DNA from: DATJLY01 sp963773665
Lineage (GTDB): Bacteria > Pseudomonadota > Alphaproteobacteria > ATCC43930 > CGMCC-115725
Direction: 5' to 3'
Length of the DNA stretch: 64,000 nt
NCBI GenBank assembly: GCA_963773665.1
Contig: CAVZBZ010000002.1
Location: forward strand, 1,054,001-1,118,000
The notes below the pieces were generated by a model. The model made no database searches and was not told the origin of the DNA. It saw only the letters and a list, made by a program, of their open reading frames with translations. Both the position numbers and the translations under genes were made by a program. Each line of letters begins with the position of its first letter. The first letter of the stretch is position 1. This document shows positions 27,833 to 36,944 of this stretch, piece after piece.

Positions 27833-29529
27833 TTGCCCTCGAGCGGCCAGCCGTCGGTGTTGGCCATCCACGAGCCCGGCACGAGCGGCCAGTCGATCTC
27901 GGAAAGGGGCGGATCGACCGGTGCCGTCTCCGGCGCATCCGGCACCACGGGGAGCAGCAGGTGCGAGGGATGGGCAGCGTCGTGATGCACCGCGTTCTCG
28001 ACCGGCCACGGCAGAAGCTGCACGTCGAGCTGGCGCAGCGGGTTGCTGTACTGGATGTCCTCGCTCGCGATCTGGAGCTGGAGCCGGTGGCCTTCCTTCA
28101 GCGTGTGGAAGATGGGCCTGAGCTCGATCTGGAATTCGTAGATTCGTCCGGGCTCGAGCAGGTCCTGGCGCTCGAACGGGTGGAACGGCTGTCCGGGCTT
28201 GGAGCGCGCCGGATCGAGCGCGCGGAATGACGCCTTCAGCATGCCGCGGCTCAACTGCCGCGCAACTCCCTTCGGATCGATGTCCACGAGCTTTACGAAC
28301 CACGCCGTATCCACCTCGCTCGACGCGGCGTAGAGCGTCAGGCTGAGCGGACCCCAGAGACGCAAGGCGCGCTCGAAGGGCGGCGTCTCGTAGGCGAGCG
28401 CCGGCTTTCCGGCGATGAGCTGAGCGTAAGCGTCGGGCATGCGGTAGCGGTCGGGCGGCTCGTCTCCGGGCATGTCGCGGCTCAAGGATTTGCCGCTGAG
28501 ATACATCCTCGTCCATTGGGTGCGGGCGAGCGGGTACTCGCGCTCATGGCGCCAGGCGCGCGTGCCGGAATCGAAGATCGCAACCGGCGGCTCGTCCATG
28601 ATGCCGGTGTCGATGCCTTTCAGCCAATGGTCGAACCAGCGCAGCATGACGCGGTTCAAGGCTCGGTCGGTGAGATAGCGGACATGCGACCAGAATCCCG
28701 TGGGCGGCACGACCATGAGCTTCTTCGGCGCGCCGATCCGGGTCCAGCCGTCGAGCTGGCCGCGGAAATGCATGGCGCCGCCCTGCGGGCAGATGCTCAG
28801 GACCGGAACCTCGATCCGGTCGAGATACGTTGCCGGCGAGCGCTCGCGATACCACGCGCCGTCATAGGGGTGCGTCGCGATCTCGTAGAGCAGGTCCATC
28901 GGCGGCAGCTTGCCTTCGACCGGCCCCGGCCAGGCATGCATGTTGGTGCGGTAGTTGGTCCAGTTGTTCATGAACTCGGCGTTGTAGAGACCGCCCTGGT
29001 AGCAGGCGTCGCGATAGAAATCGGTGGCGGCGTCCTGCTGGCAGATGCAGCGCAGATGCGGCGGCTGCGCCGATGCCGCCGCATACTGGCTCCAGCTCCA
29101 GTAGGAATCGCCGATCATGCCGACATTGCCGGTGCACCAGGGCTGTGCCGCGATCCATTCGATGAGGTCGTAGCCGTCGCTGCGCTCGTGCTCGTCGAAC
29201 CAGCGCCATTGGCCCTGCGACAAACCCGCGCCGCGCCCTTGGGCTATGACGTGGACATAGCCCTTGGGCACGTAGAACGAGGTGGCACCCGATTCGATCG
29301 CGTGGCTCCACTGCGGCGGCTTGCGCTGAATGTCCTTGGCATAGGGCGAGAGCGAGAGCAGCGCGGGATAGCGCCCCGCCTTCTCCGGGCGATAGACATC
29401 GACGGCAAGAAGCACGCCGTCGCGCATGGCGACATAGACGCTTTCGTCGAGCACGGCGCCTTTCGGCGGCTCGGGCGAGCGCACCAGCGCCCGCGGATAG
29501 GTGAACTCGACCCGGGGTTTTTCGCTCAT
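27829..29529 (-). CDS. CocE/NonD-family alpha/beta hydrolase (X-Pro dipeptidyl-peptidase S15 type)
   Basis: 566 residues. The N-terminal hydrolase core has the motif GNVGMIGDSYWSWSQY with nucleophile Ser in G-D-S-Y-W, as in cocaine esterase and S15 peptidases. An all-helical insert and the C-terminal jelly-roll (X-Pro_C) follow: LYAASSEVDTAWFVKLVDID and HRLQLQIASEDI. It should cleave esters or amides of small organic substrates. The start overlaps the stop of the next upstream gene (alpha/beta hydrolase) by four bases, so they are translationally coupled. Confidence 0.88.
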   Translation of the reverse strand: MSEKPRVEFTYPRALVRSPEPPKGAVLDESVYVAMRDGVLLAVDVYRPEKAGRYPALLSLSPYAKDIQRKPPQWSHAIESGATSFYVPKGYVHVIAQGRGAGLSQGQWRWFDEHERSDGYDLIEWIAAQPWCTGNVGMIGDSYWSWSQYAAASAQPPHLRCICQQDAATDFYRDACYQGGLYNAEFMNNWTNYRTNMHAWPGPVEGKLPPMDLLYEIATHPYDGAWYRERSPATYLDRIEVPVLSICPQGGAMHFRGQLDGWTRIGAPKKLMVVPPTGFWSHVRYLTDRALNRVMLRWFDHWLKGIDTGIMDEPPVAIFDSGTRAWRHEREYPLARTQWTRMYLSGKSLSRDMPGDEPPDRYRMPDAYAQLIAGKPALAYETPPFERALRLWGPLSLTLYAASSEVDTAWFVKLVDIDPKGVARQLSRGMLKASFRALDPARSKPGQPFHPFERQDLLEPGRIYEFQIELRPIFHTLKEGHRLQLQIASEDIQYSNPLRQLDVQLLPWPVENAVHHDAAHPSHLLLPVVPDAPETAPVDPPLSEIDWPLVPGSWMANTDGWPLEGN

Positions 29530-30788
29530 GCCAGCGAACTCGCATGCACCTTGCCGGCCGCATCGACGAACCAGCGCTCGGACGCGAACTTCTTGCCCTC
29601 GAACCGCGCCACCATCCAGTCGGCGACGAGGCTCGGGAAATAGGGGCCGAGATTGGCCGAGGGAATCCCGCCGACGCCGTGCGCCGCACCGCCATAGACG
29701 ACGAGCCGCCGCGGCCCCGTTAGCGTGCCGAAGAGCCGCTCGGTGTGCGGGAGCGGGCTGTAGGGATCGAATTCGCCGGCGATGCAGAGATAGGGATTGC
29801 GGATTTTCTCGGCGTGGCCTTCCCAGGTCAGCGTCTTCGCGAATTCGTCGAACCGGTCCTCGTCGGTGAAGCCCGCCATGTACATGAAGCGGCGCTTATA
29901 TGTGGGCGAGGCTTCCTCGAAGATCGAGCGGCAGCCGGGCTCGAGGCAGGTCGAATAGACGGCGCAGGCGCGGAAGCGCGGCTCGTTGGCGAATGCCACC
30001 GTCGAGAACAGCGTGCCGAAGCTCGAGCCCACGATGCCGACCCGGTCGGGATCGATCTCGGGCCGCGCCGCGAGCCAGTCGTAAACCGCCGTGCCGGTCT
30101 CGGCCCAGGCCGGCATCGACACGGGAATTCCGAGCACCGGGCATTCGGTCTGGCCCGGACCTTCGAGCGTCAGCACCGCGACATTGCGCACGAGCCAGCG
30201 GTCGCCATAGAGCGGCACGAACCGCTCCTTATATCCGTCCATGCCGGGGATCGACACGACGACGGGAATGCGCCCGCGCTCGTATCCCGGCGGCAGGTGC
30301 AGCCAGCCCGGCAGCGCCTTGCCTTTGAGCGAGGGCAGCGGGATCCACGCGGCTTCGACCTTGTGCTCGGCAAGGCCTGCGTATTTCAGGAAACACTCGC
30401 GTTTGCGCGAATTGTAGAAAAGGTTGGTCGCATTGTTCTCGTGGATCGGCCACTGCGCCGAGCACCAGTAGTTGGCGGCCATGAAGTAATTCTCGCGCGC
30501 CTGGATCGGCTCGCCCGCAGCCTCGTGCGCCGCGGCGCGCCCCTCGCGGCGCCGCGCGGCGGCCTCGAACGCGGGCGCGATGTCGGCATATTTCTGAACC
30601 CGCGCACGGATCTGCGCGATGTCGGCGCCCGCTTCGGGGCCGAGCGCCGCCAAGAGGCCGCCAAGGCGCGGCTGGTCCCATTCCATGCCGTTCGCCTTGA
30701 TGATGTTGTCGACGAGCCAGCGCTGCATCTCCCAGCGCCGCATGCGCGGTCCGTTGTCCGGCTCGGCCGGGCGGATGTCGTCTGCCAT
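29526..30788 (-). CDS. Alpha/beta hydrolase (FrsA/DUF1100-like)
   Basis: 420 residues from MADDIRPAEPDNGPRMRRWE; an ATG twelve codons upstream is possible. It has a long helical N-terminal domain, then the hydrolase core with nucleophile elbow VGIVGSSFGTLFS, acid in GEFDPYSPL and a His in GGAAHGVGG. The pattern resembles 2,6-dihydroxypseudooxynicotine hydrolase/FrsA-type enzymes that cleave C-C or ester bonds in catabolic routes. The substrate is unknown. First gene of a minus-strand pair with the CocE-like hydrolase, divergent from the flavin-oxidoreductase gene with a 62-base gap. Confidence 0.85.
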   Translation of the reverse strand: MADDIRPAEPDNGPRMRRWEMQRWLVDNIIKANGMEWDQPRLGGLLAALGPEAGADIAQIRARVQKYADIAPAFEAAARRREGRAAAHEAAGEPIQARENYFMAANYWCSAQWPIHENNATNLFYNSRKRECFLKYAGLAEHKVEAAWIPLPSLKGKALPGWLHLPPGYERGRIPVVVSIPGMDGYKERFVPLYGDRWLVRNVAVLTLEGPGQTECPVLGIPVSMPAWAETGTAVYDWLAARPEIDPDRVGIVGSSFGTLFSTVAFANEPRFRACAVYSTCLEPGCRSIFEEASPTYKRRFMYMAGFTDEDRFDEFAKTLTWEGHAEKIRNPYLCIAGEFDPYSPLPHTERLFGTLTGPRRLVVYGGAAHGVGGIPSANLGPYFPSLVADWMVARFEGKKFASERWFVDAAGKVHASSLA

Positions 30789-30850
30789 GATCGCCTCCCT
30801 TTCTCGCATGAGGCTATACTGCATCGCGAGGGCAGGGGAAGAAGGGCGCC

Positions 30851-31888
30851 ATGATAAAGCCGTGGATCTTCGAGCTGTTTGGGGCGCCGGGCGGACGCGG
30901 CGGCGCGCCGGTCGAGCCGCGCGTCACGGCGGAGCATTTCGCCTGGCACCTCGATCTGTGGCGCCGCGCCGAAGGCTGGGGTTTCGAGGGCATCTTCTTC
31001 AGCGAGCATCATTTCGGATTGGGCTACAGCCCGTCGCCCAATCTGCTCATCGCGACCTTGGCGAAGCTCACCAAGACGATGCGGCTCGGCGTCATGGGCG
31101 TGGTGCTGCCGTACTATCAGCCGTGGCGCGTGGTCGAGGAGATCGGCATGCTCGACCATCTGACCGGCGGGCGGCTCGAGATCGGCACGGCGAGCGGCAT
31201 CCCGCAGGAGATGGAGCGCGTCGGCCTGTCCATCGAGGAAGCGAACGCGAGGAACGCCGAGGCGCAGGAGATTCTCGACAAGGCGCTCCTGAACCCCGTC
31301 ATCTCGCATCACGGCAAATTCTGGAATTTCGACGATCTGCATATCGAGCCGCGGCCCTTGCAGCAGCCCGCGCCGCCGAAATGGACGACGGTGGTCAGCA
31401 TCGAATCCGCGCGCAAGGCGGCACGGCGCGGCTCGAAGCTGTGCACCGGCTTCCATCCGATCGAGCGCATCGGCGAGATTTTCGACGCCTATCGCGACGA
31501 GGCGGCGCGCGTCGGGTGGAAGGTGGGGCCCGATCACCTTGCGATCCGCCGCAACATCACGCTCGCCCGCGACCAGGGCGAGGCGGAGGAGAGCGCGCGC
31601 ACCGCCTTGCGGCTTTATCGCCAGGCGCTGACGCACGATCCGCGCTACACGGACTCGCCCGTGCCCGACGCGCCCGGCCCGACGCACGGCTTCTCGGTCG
31701 GCGAGGACGAGTTCATCGCCGGCACCGGCGAGCGCGTCGCGGAACAGATCATCGCGCAATGCCGCCGCGTCGGCGCCGGCCACTTCCTCAGCACGGTCGA
31801 TCGCTCGGCGCCGCCGGAAAAGCGCATGGCGACCTTCGAGCTTTACGCGCGCCATGTGATTCCGGTGCTGCGGCAGGCCGGGGTCTGA
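30851..31888 (+). CDS. LLM-class flavin-dependent oxidoreductase (luciferase-like)
   Basis: 345 residues with the bacterial-luciferase TIM barrel: EGIFFSEHHFGLGYSPSPNL near the start, MRLGVMGVVLPYYQPWRVVE, and DHLTGGRLEIGTASG in the flavin site. Such enzymes use FMNH2 or F420 with oxygen to oxidise small organics. It leads a tight plus-strand operon (gaps 3 and 8 bases) with the Ldh-family dehydrogenase and a second LLM protein. Confidence 0.9.
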   Translation: MIKPWIFELFGAPGGRGGAPVEPRVTAEHFAWHLDLWRRAEGWGFEGIFFSEHHFGLGYSPSPNLLIATLAKLTKTMRLGVMGVVLPYYQPWRVVEEIGMLDHLTGGRLEIGTASGIPQEMERVGLSIEEANARNAEAQEILDKALLNPVISHHGKFWNFDDLHIEPRPLQQPAPPKWTTVVSIESARKAARRGSKLCTGFHPIERIGEIFDAYRDEAARVGWKVGPDHLAIRRNITLARDQGEAEESARTALRLYRQALTHDPRYTDSPVPDAPGPTHGFSVGEDEFIAGTGERVAEQIIAQCRRVGAGHFLSTVDRSAPPEKRMATFELYARHVIPVLRQAGV

Positions 31889-31891
31889 GCC

Positions 31892-32944
31892 ATGCCGACC
31901 GTCGCCGCGGACGATCTCAAACGCATCGGCCAAGAGCTTCTGCTTGCCGCCGGCGCCTTGCCGGACGAGGCGGAAATTGTCGCGCGCCGCTGCGCCGCCG
32001 CCAATCTCGCCGGGCATGACTCGCACGGCATCCTGCAGATCCCCGGCTATATCGAGCGCATGAAGCGCGGCGAGATCGTGCCCGGCGCGCCCTTCGCCAT
32101 CGTGCGGGAATCGCCAACCACGACCGTCGTCAACGGCAATTGGGGCTTTGGCTATGTCGTGACCGAGCGCGCGATGCGGCTCACCATCGCCAAGGCCGCG
32201 ACGGCCAACGTCGCAGCCTGCACCGTGTTCCGGCAAAGCCATATCGGGCGGCTCGCGGTCTATCCGCTGATGGCGGCCGAGGCCGGCATGATCGGACTGC
32301 TGACCGCCGATTCCGGCCGCTCGCCGAAAGCCGTGGCGCCGTTCGGCGGGCGCGAGGCGCGGCTCGGCACCAATCCCATCGCGATCGCCGTGCCGTCCGA
32401 TCTCGACGCACCCCTCTATCTCGACATGGCGACGTCGGCGGTGGCGCTCAGCAAGGTGACGCTGGCGGCAGCACGCGGGCAGGCGATTCCACCGGGCTGG
32501 ATCATCGACCGCGACGGCCGCACGACGACCGATCCGACGCAGCTCCGAAAAGGCGGCGCGCTGCTGCCGCTGGGCGGGGGCGAGGGCTACAAGGGCAGCG
32601 GGCTCGGCGCCATGGTCGAGATATTGTGCGGGCTTCTGACCGGGTTGGGCTTCGGCATCGAGCCGACGGGGCGGCACAATGACGGCTGCTTCCTCGCCGT
32701 CTTCAAGGTCGAGGCATTCCGGCCGCTGGCCGAGTTCAAGGCCGAGGTCGCCGAATTCGCGCGCTATCTCAAGGATACGCCGCCGGCCGAGGGCAGCGCC
32801 GGCGTCTACTATCCGGGCGAGATCGAGCACGCGCGCGAAGCGGAGCGCAGCCGCACCGGCATCGAGATCGACGACAGCACCTGGGCGCAGCTGCGCCGCC
32901 TGGCCCAGTCCTATGGGTTCGCGTCCCGGCTCGGCTTGGCGTGA
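31892..32944 (+). CDS. Ldh-family NAD(P)-dependent oxidoreductase (malate/L-lactate dehydrogenase type 2)
   Basis: 350 residues. The family signature is present: ANLAGHDSHGILQIPGYIER with the conserved Asp-Ser-His, GNWGFGYVVTERAM, and the cofactor-loop MATSAVALSKVTLAAARGQ. Relatives reduce or oxidise 2-oxo/2-hydroxy acids such as ureidoglycolate, 2,3-diketogulonate or sulfolactate; which one applies is unclear. Sits inside the LLM operon, so it may process a hydroxy acid formed or used by the flavin enzymes. Confidence 0.88.
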   Translation: MPTVAADDLKRIGQELLLAAGALPDEAEIVARRCAAANLAGHDSHGILQIPGYIERMKRGEIVPGAPFAIVRESPTTTVVNGNWGFGYVVTERAMRLTIAKAATANVAACTVFRQSHIGRLAVYPLMAAEAGMIGLLTADSGRSPKAVAPFGGREARLGTNPIAIAVPSDLDAPLYLDMATSAVALSKVTLAAARGQAIPPGWIIDRDGRTTTDPTQLRKGGALLPLGGGEGYKGSGLGAMVEILCGLLTGLGFGIEPTGRHNDGCFLAVFKVEAFRPLAEFKAEVAEFARYLKDTPPAEGSAGVYYPGEIEHAREAERSRTGIEIDDSTWAQLRRLAQSYGFASRLGLA

Positions 32945-32952
32945 GAGCGGCG

Positions 32953-34299
32953 ATGGCGCGGCAGATGATCCTCGTCGGATTCCTGCAGGCGCAGAACTGC
33001 ACCAACTTGCCGGCCTCGTGGCGCCATCCCGAATCGCGCACCGATTTCTGCGCGCCCGGCTATTACCAGGAGATCGGCCGCGTGCTCGAGCGCGGCAAGT
33101 TCCATCTGGCCTTCTTCGACGATCGCCTGGCGATGCCGGACCGCTACGGCGCCGATCACGCGCCCGCGGTCGAGCACGGCATCCGCTGCGTCAAGATGGA
33201 CCCGATCCCGGTGCTGATGGCGATGGCCGCGGCGACCACGCGGCTCGGCCTCGGCTCGACCTACTCGACCACATATTACGAGCCGTTCCACGTGGCGCGG
33301 CTCTTCGCCACCATCGACATGATGACGAACGGTCGCGCGGCGTGGAACGTCGTCACCTCCTTGAACGACGGCGAGGCCATGAACATGGGGCGCGGCGCGG
33401 TGATGGAGCACGATCTGCGCTACGACCGCGCCGACGAGTTCATGGCAGTGGTGCTCGGCCACTGGGATTCGTGGGACGACGGCGCGCTCGCATTGGACAA
33501 GACAAGCGGCCGCTTCGCCGATCCCGCGAAAGTGCGCCGCCTCGATCACACGGGCGAATATTTCCGCTCGCGCGGCCCCTTCACCGTGCCGCGCACGCCG
33601 CAAGGCCACCCGGTCATCATCCAGGCGGGAGCGAGCGGCCGCGGCCGGCGCTTCGCCGGGCGCTGGGGCGAGGTGATCTTCGCCTCGTCCACCAGCCTCG
33701 AGCACGGCAAGGAATCCTACGCGGCGCTCAAAAGCGAAGCGGCGCGCGCCGGCCGCGATCCGGAGGCGATGTCGATCTGTCTTTCGCTCACCACCGTCGC
33801 GGCCGAGACCAAGGCGGCGGCGGAGGACAAGATGGCGTTCCTCGAGACGCTCCCGCTCGAGATCGACGCGCTCGCGCTTCTGTCCGAGGGGCTGAATTTC
33901 GACTTCGCCGAAAAAGGCATGGACGAGCCGCTGTCGGACGCGGAGCTCGCGGGCTTTTCCGGCCTTCTTTCGATCCGCGACGGGGTGGTGCGCGCGAGCG
34001 GCAAGAAGAACCCGACGGTGCGCGACTTCATCCGCTTCAACAACCGCGGCCGGGTCGCGGGGGCGATCGTCGGCGGGCCGAAGGAGGTCGCCGACCGGCT
34101 CGAAGAATATTTCGCGGCGCGCGCCTGCGACGGGTTCGTGGTGGGCGCGACGCACGTGCCGGGCGCTTATGAGGATTTCGTGCGCTTCGTCGTGCCGGAA
34201 CTGCAGCGCCGCGGCCTTTTTCACATGGACTACGAAGGCGCGACCTTGCGCGACACTTTGGGCCTGCCGCGCCCCGCCATCGGCGCGTGGCAGCGATGA
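32953..34299 (+). CDS. LLM-class flavin-dependent monooxygenase (NtaA/SnaA/DszA-type)
   Basis: 448 residues from MARQMILVGFLQAQNCTNLP. It has the two-insert layout of nitrilotriacetate/dibenzothiophene-sulfone monooxygenases: ATTRLGLGSTYSTTYYEPFH, NGRAAWNVVTSLNDGEAMNM, and PFTVPRTPQGHPVIIQAGAS with SGRGRRFAGRWGEVIF. These consume FMNH2 from a separate reductase (not seen here) and O2. Substrates include amines, sulfones and chelating agents; this one is unassigned. The gene ends one base before the convergent TctC gene. Confidence 0.9.
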   Translation: MARQMILVGFLQAQNCTNLPASWRHPESRTDFCAPGYYQEIGRVLERGKFHLAFFDDRLAMPDRYGADHAPAVEHGIRCVKMDPIPVLMAMAAATTRLGLGSTYSTTYYEPFHVARLFATIDMMTNGRAAWNVVTSLNDGEAMNMGRGAVMEHDLRYDRADEFMAVVLGHWDSWDDGALALDKTSGRFADPAKVRRLDHTGEYFRSRGPFTVPRTPQGHPVIIQAGASGRGRRFAGRWGEVIFASSTSLEHGKESYAALKSEAARAGRDPEAMSICLSLTTVAAETKAAAEDKMAFLETLPLEIDALALLSEGLNFDFAEKGMDEPLSDAELAGFSGLLSIRDGVVRASGKKNPTVRDFIRFNNRGRVAGAIVGGPKEVADRLEEYFAARACDGFVVGATHVPGAYEDFVRFVVPELQRRGLFHMDYEGATLRDTLGLPRPAIGAWQR

Positions 34300-34300
34300 G

Positions 34301-35308
34301 CTATTGCGCGACGATCTTGCGCGCGGCTTCGACCGTGTCGGCGGGCGCACCGTAGATGCCGGCTATGACCTTCGCCGCCTCCGCGCCCGACTTCGGCGAG
34401 ACCGGAAGCCGGAGTTTCTTGGCCTCGGCGAGAAAATCCTTGTCCTTCACCGCTTCATCGAACGCCTTGCGCAGGATTGCGATGCGATCCTTCGGCACGG
34501 CGCGCGAGGCGATGAAGGGGCGCCCGACTTCGCTGTCGGCAAGAAGCAGGCGGACGATCTTTCGCGCCGCGTCGTTGGGCGCCATCTCGACGGTGTAGGG
34601 CACGCTCGCCGGCATGTCGGGCGGCGGCACGGCGCCCGAGCGCGACACGAGATGGAATTTGGGGCTCTTGGTCCAATCCTCGGGAATGCTGCTCCACGCG
34701 CCGCAATCGCCGTCGAGCTCGCCGCGCTCGATCGCGACGCGGATTTCGGCGCTGCCGGGATAGCCCGCGACCTGGTCGATGTTGACGCCGAAAATGTTCT
34801 TCAGGATCTTGGTGTTGAGGTCTTCCGACGTGCCGACGCCGGCGAGGCCGAAATAATAATGGCCGGCCGCTTTCATATCGGCGATGGTTTTCGGCCCCTT
34901 GTCGCGCCAGATGTAGCACGCGGTGAGATCGTCGCTGATGCTGCCGATCCAGGCGTAGTTGCGAAAGTCGATCTTGGTCTTGTCCGGCTGCAGCAGCGAA
35001 TCGCCGATGCGCCCGAAATTGAAGGTGTCGATCACGGTGCCGTCCTTCGCCATATCGGCATCGAGACGCACGATCGCGGTGAGGCTGCCGGCGCCCGGCA
35101 TATTGACGACGACGACATCGGGATTGCCGGGGATGTAGCGGCCGATATGGCGGGCCAGAAGGCGCGCATTGATGTCGAAGCCGCCGCCCGCCGAGAACCC
35201 GACCAGGACGGTGAGCGTCTTGCCCTTGTAGAAATCTTCCGCTCGCGCGGGCGCCACGATCGCCGCCGTCCCGAGACAGAGAAGCGCAATGCGCAGCCAG
35301 AACCTCAT
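34301..35308 (-). CDS. TctC/Bug-type tripartite tricarboxylate transporter receptor
   Basis: 335 residues. Sec signal MRFWLRIALLCLGTAAIVAP, then YKGKTLTVLVGFSAGGGFDI and RLLARHIGRYIPGNPDVVV, the first conserved block of Bug receptors, followed by NMPGAGSLTA. Bug proteins capture organic acids or amides in the periplasm for TctAB permeases. It is last in a minus-strand group with the MetE-like, cupin and TauD-like genes. Confidence 0.9.
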   Translation of the reverse strand: MRFWLRIALLCLGTAAIVAPARAEDFYKGKTLTVLVGFSAGGGFDINARLLARHIGRYIPGNPDVVVVNMPGAGSLTAIVRLDADMAKDGTVIDTFNFGRIGDSLLQPDKTKIDFRNYAWIGSISDDLTACYIWRDKGPKTIADMKAAGHYYFGLAGVGTSEDLNTKILKNIFGVNIDQVAGYPGSAEIRVAIERGELDGDCGAWSSIPEDWTKSPKFHLVSRSGAVPPPDMPASVPYTVEMAPNDAARKIVRLLLADSEVGRPFIASRAVPKDRIAILRKAFDEAVKDKDFLAEAKKLRLPVSPKSGAEAAKVIAGIYGAPADTVEAARKIVAQ

Positions 35309-35332
35309 TTCGTCCTCCCCCGAGACGGCGCG

Positions 35333-36358
35333 CTAGAGCCCGCGCCGCAATTCTTTCGCAGCTTCGACCATCGCCCCGATCTTGGCGCGCGCGAGCTCGC
35401 GGCCGATCGTCATGAGGCCGCAATCGGGCGTGAGCAGCACGCGCCTCGGATCGATCGCGACGCGGTCGAGCAGGGCCGCGACGCGGCGCTTCACCGCATC
35501 GACGCTGGGCGCCGGCGCAGCGCCGGGATCGACGCAGCCATAGAGGATGAGCCGGTCGCGGCACGGCGCCAGCACCGCCGGATCGAAATCGCTTCGTCCG
35601 AATTCGACCGAGACGCCGCCGATCCTTGTCTCCATGAGCGCGTCGAGCAGCCTTGGATATGCGATGTGATGCTGGAGACCGAGGCCGCCCGGATAGCCGT
35701 AGCAGAGATGGACCACGGTCGGCACGGTAATGCCGTCGAGGCAGCGGTCGAGCGCGCGGGCGCCGAAGGCCAATACCTTGTCGTGGTAGCGCGTCATCGC
35801 CGGCTCGTCGATTTGCAGCATGTCGCAGCCGGCTGCTTGAAGATCGCGCAGCTCGGCGTTGAGCGCCGCGGCCGCGTCCATGACGAGCGCCGCTTCGTCG
35901 CCATAGAACTGATCGACGGTGCTGTCCGCGATGGTGAGCGGCCCCGCCACCGCGAGCTTCACCGGCCGGCTCGTATGCGCCTTGGCGAAATGCACGTCGG
36001 CGACGCACGCAGGATCGCGCCGGCGCAACGGGCCGACGACGCGCGGCAGCATCTGCGGGTAATTTTCCCGGCCGCGAAACGAGGTCTTGGTCGCGGTATT
36101 GACCAGGTCGATGCCGTCCCAGGTGAGCATGGCGTGATAGACGAACCGTTCGCGGCGCTGCTCGCCGTCGGTCAGGATGTCGAGGCCAAGCTCCTCCTGC
36201 TCGCGGAGGCTGACGATGGTCGCGTCGTCCTTTGCCTCCTCGAGCGCGGCGCCGGAAAGGCGAAAGCGCGCGTGGCCGCGGTTCGTCTCGGCCAGCCACG
36301 AGGGCCGCGGGAAGCTGCCGATGCTGGTCGTGGCAAGCGGTCCAAGCGCCAGCGCCAT
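35333..36358 (-). CDS. MetE C-terminal-like (cobalamin-independent methionine synthase family) protein
   Basis: 341 residues from MALALGPLATTSIGSFPRPS; only the C-terminal MetE barrel is present, as in MtaA/MetE-like stand-alone proteins. Zinc-ligand positions are visible: His/Cys in VVHLCYGYPG, Glu in GVSVEFGRSD and Cys in LLTPDCGLMT. The motif MLQIDEPAMT is also typical. Such short relatives transfer methyl groups from folate, corrinoids or other donors, but many are uncharacterised. It is two bases from the upstream cupin gene. Confidence 0.85.
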   Translation of the reverse strand: MALALGPLATTSIGSFPRPSWLAETNRGHARFRLSGAALEEAKDDATIVSLREQEELGLDILTDGEQRRERFVYHAMLTWDGIDLVNTATKTSFRGRENYPQMLPRVVGPLRRRDPACVADVHFAKAHTSRPVKLAVAGPLTIADSTVDQFYGDEAALVMDAAAALNAELRDLQAAGCDMLQIDEPAMTRYHDKVLAFGARALDRCLDGITVPTVVHLCYGYPGGLGLQHHIAYPRLLDALMETRIGGVSVEFGRSDFDPAVLAPCRDRLILYGCVDPGAAPAPSVDAVKRRVAALLDRVAIDPRRVLLTPDCGLMTIGRELARAKIGAMVEAAKELRRGL

Positions 36359-36359
36359 G

Positions 36360-36944
36360 TCACGCGCCGGCGGAAATGTCATAGGGGATTTGCGTCGGCC
36401 CGAAGCGCTCGTTCACCGTTTTCGCCGCGGCATCGTAGGCGTGCTGCAGCACCGTGCCCTCGCCGAGACGCTGGCTGCGCAGGATGATGGCGACCGAGCG
36501 CGCGGGGCCGCCCTGCTCGGCATGGATCGCGAACGGCGGCACGAGATCGACCTTGCCGCGCGTGCCCCGCGTGACCGAGGCGAGGCGCAGCTCGGCAAAG
36601 CCCGGGCGGCTGCCGTCGTCGAGCCGGTCGTAGCGCTCGAGGCTCTCGCTGCCGTCGAGGAGCGCGTAGAGCACCCAGGCATGGGCGTGATCGTGCACGC
36701 CGCCGATCCGGCCCGGCTCGCGCACCACGGCGTTCACCACGAAGCCGTGCTCGTCATCGACATGCAGCAGCAGATTTTTCCGTCCCTCGGTCGAGGGCCA
36801 GCGCGCCGAGGCGGCCGTGAGCTCGGGATCGAGGACGAGGCGCTGCAAAAGCGGCTTCGCCAATTCCATGCGGCGACCCATGTCGGGCTCGCGCGACCAC
36901 AGCGCGCGCAAATCCGCGATGAAGCGCTCGAACGCGGCAATCAT
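36360..36944 (-). CDS. Cupin protein, cysteine-dioxygenase-like
   Basis: 194 residues from MIAAFERFIADLRALWSREP, whose ATG overlaps the stop of the TauD-like gene upstream (ATGA). The cupin metal motif is GRIGGVHDHAHAWVLYALLD (His-x-His...), followed by a second half with VPPFAIHAEQGG. Layout and size resemble PRTase/CDO-like cysteine or 3-mercaptopropionate dioxygenases, which oxidise thiols at a mononuclear iron. Position between a TauD-type oxygenase and a MetE-like protein hints at organosulfur metabolism, which is inference. Confidence 0.75.
   Translation of the reverse strand: MIAAFERFIADLRALWSREPDMGRRMELAKPLLQRLVLDPELTAASARWPSTEGRKNLLLHVDDEHGFVVNAVVREPGRIGGVHDHAHAWVLYALLDGSESLERYDRLDDGSRPGFAELRLASVTRGTRGKVDLVPPFAIHAEQGGPARSVAIILRSQRLGEGTVLQHAYDAAAKTVNERFGPTQIPYDISAGA

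Noticed and set aside
25373..28516. 1,047-codon minus-strand open frame
   Set aside because: It runs antisense through the binding-protein and Rieske genes, which have clear family motifs; composition is typical of a shadow frame.
34169..36487. 772-codon plus-strand open frame
   Set aside because: Antisense to the TctC and MetE-like genes; no domain recognisable.
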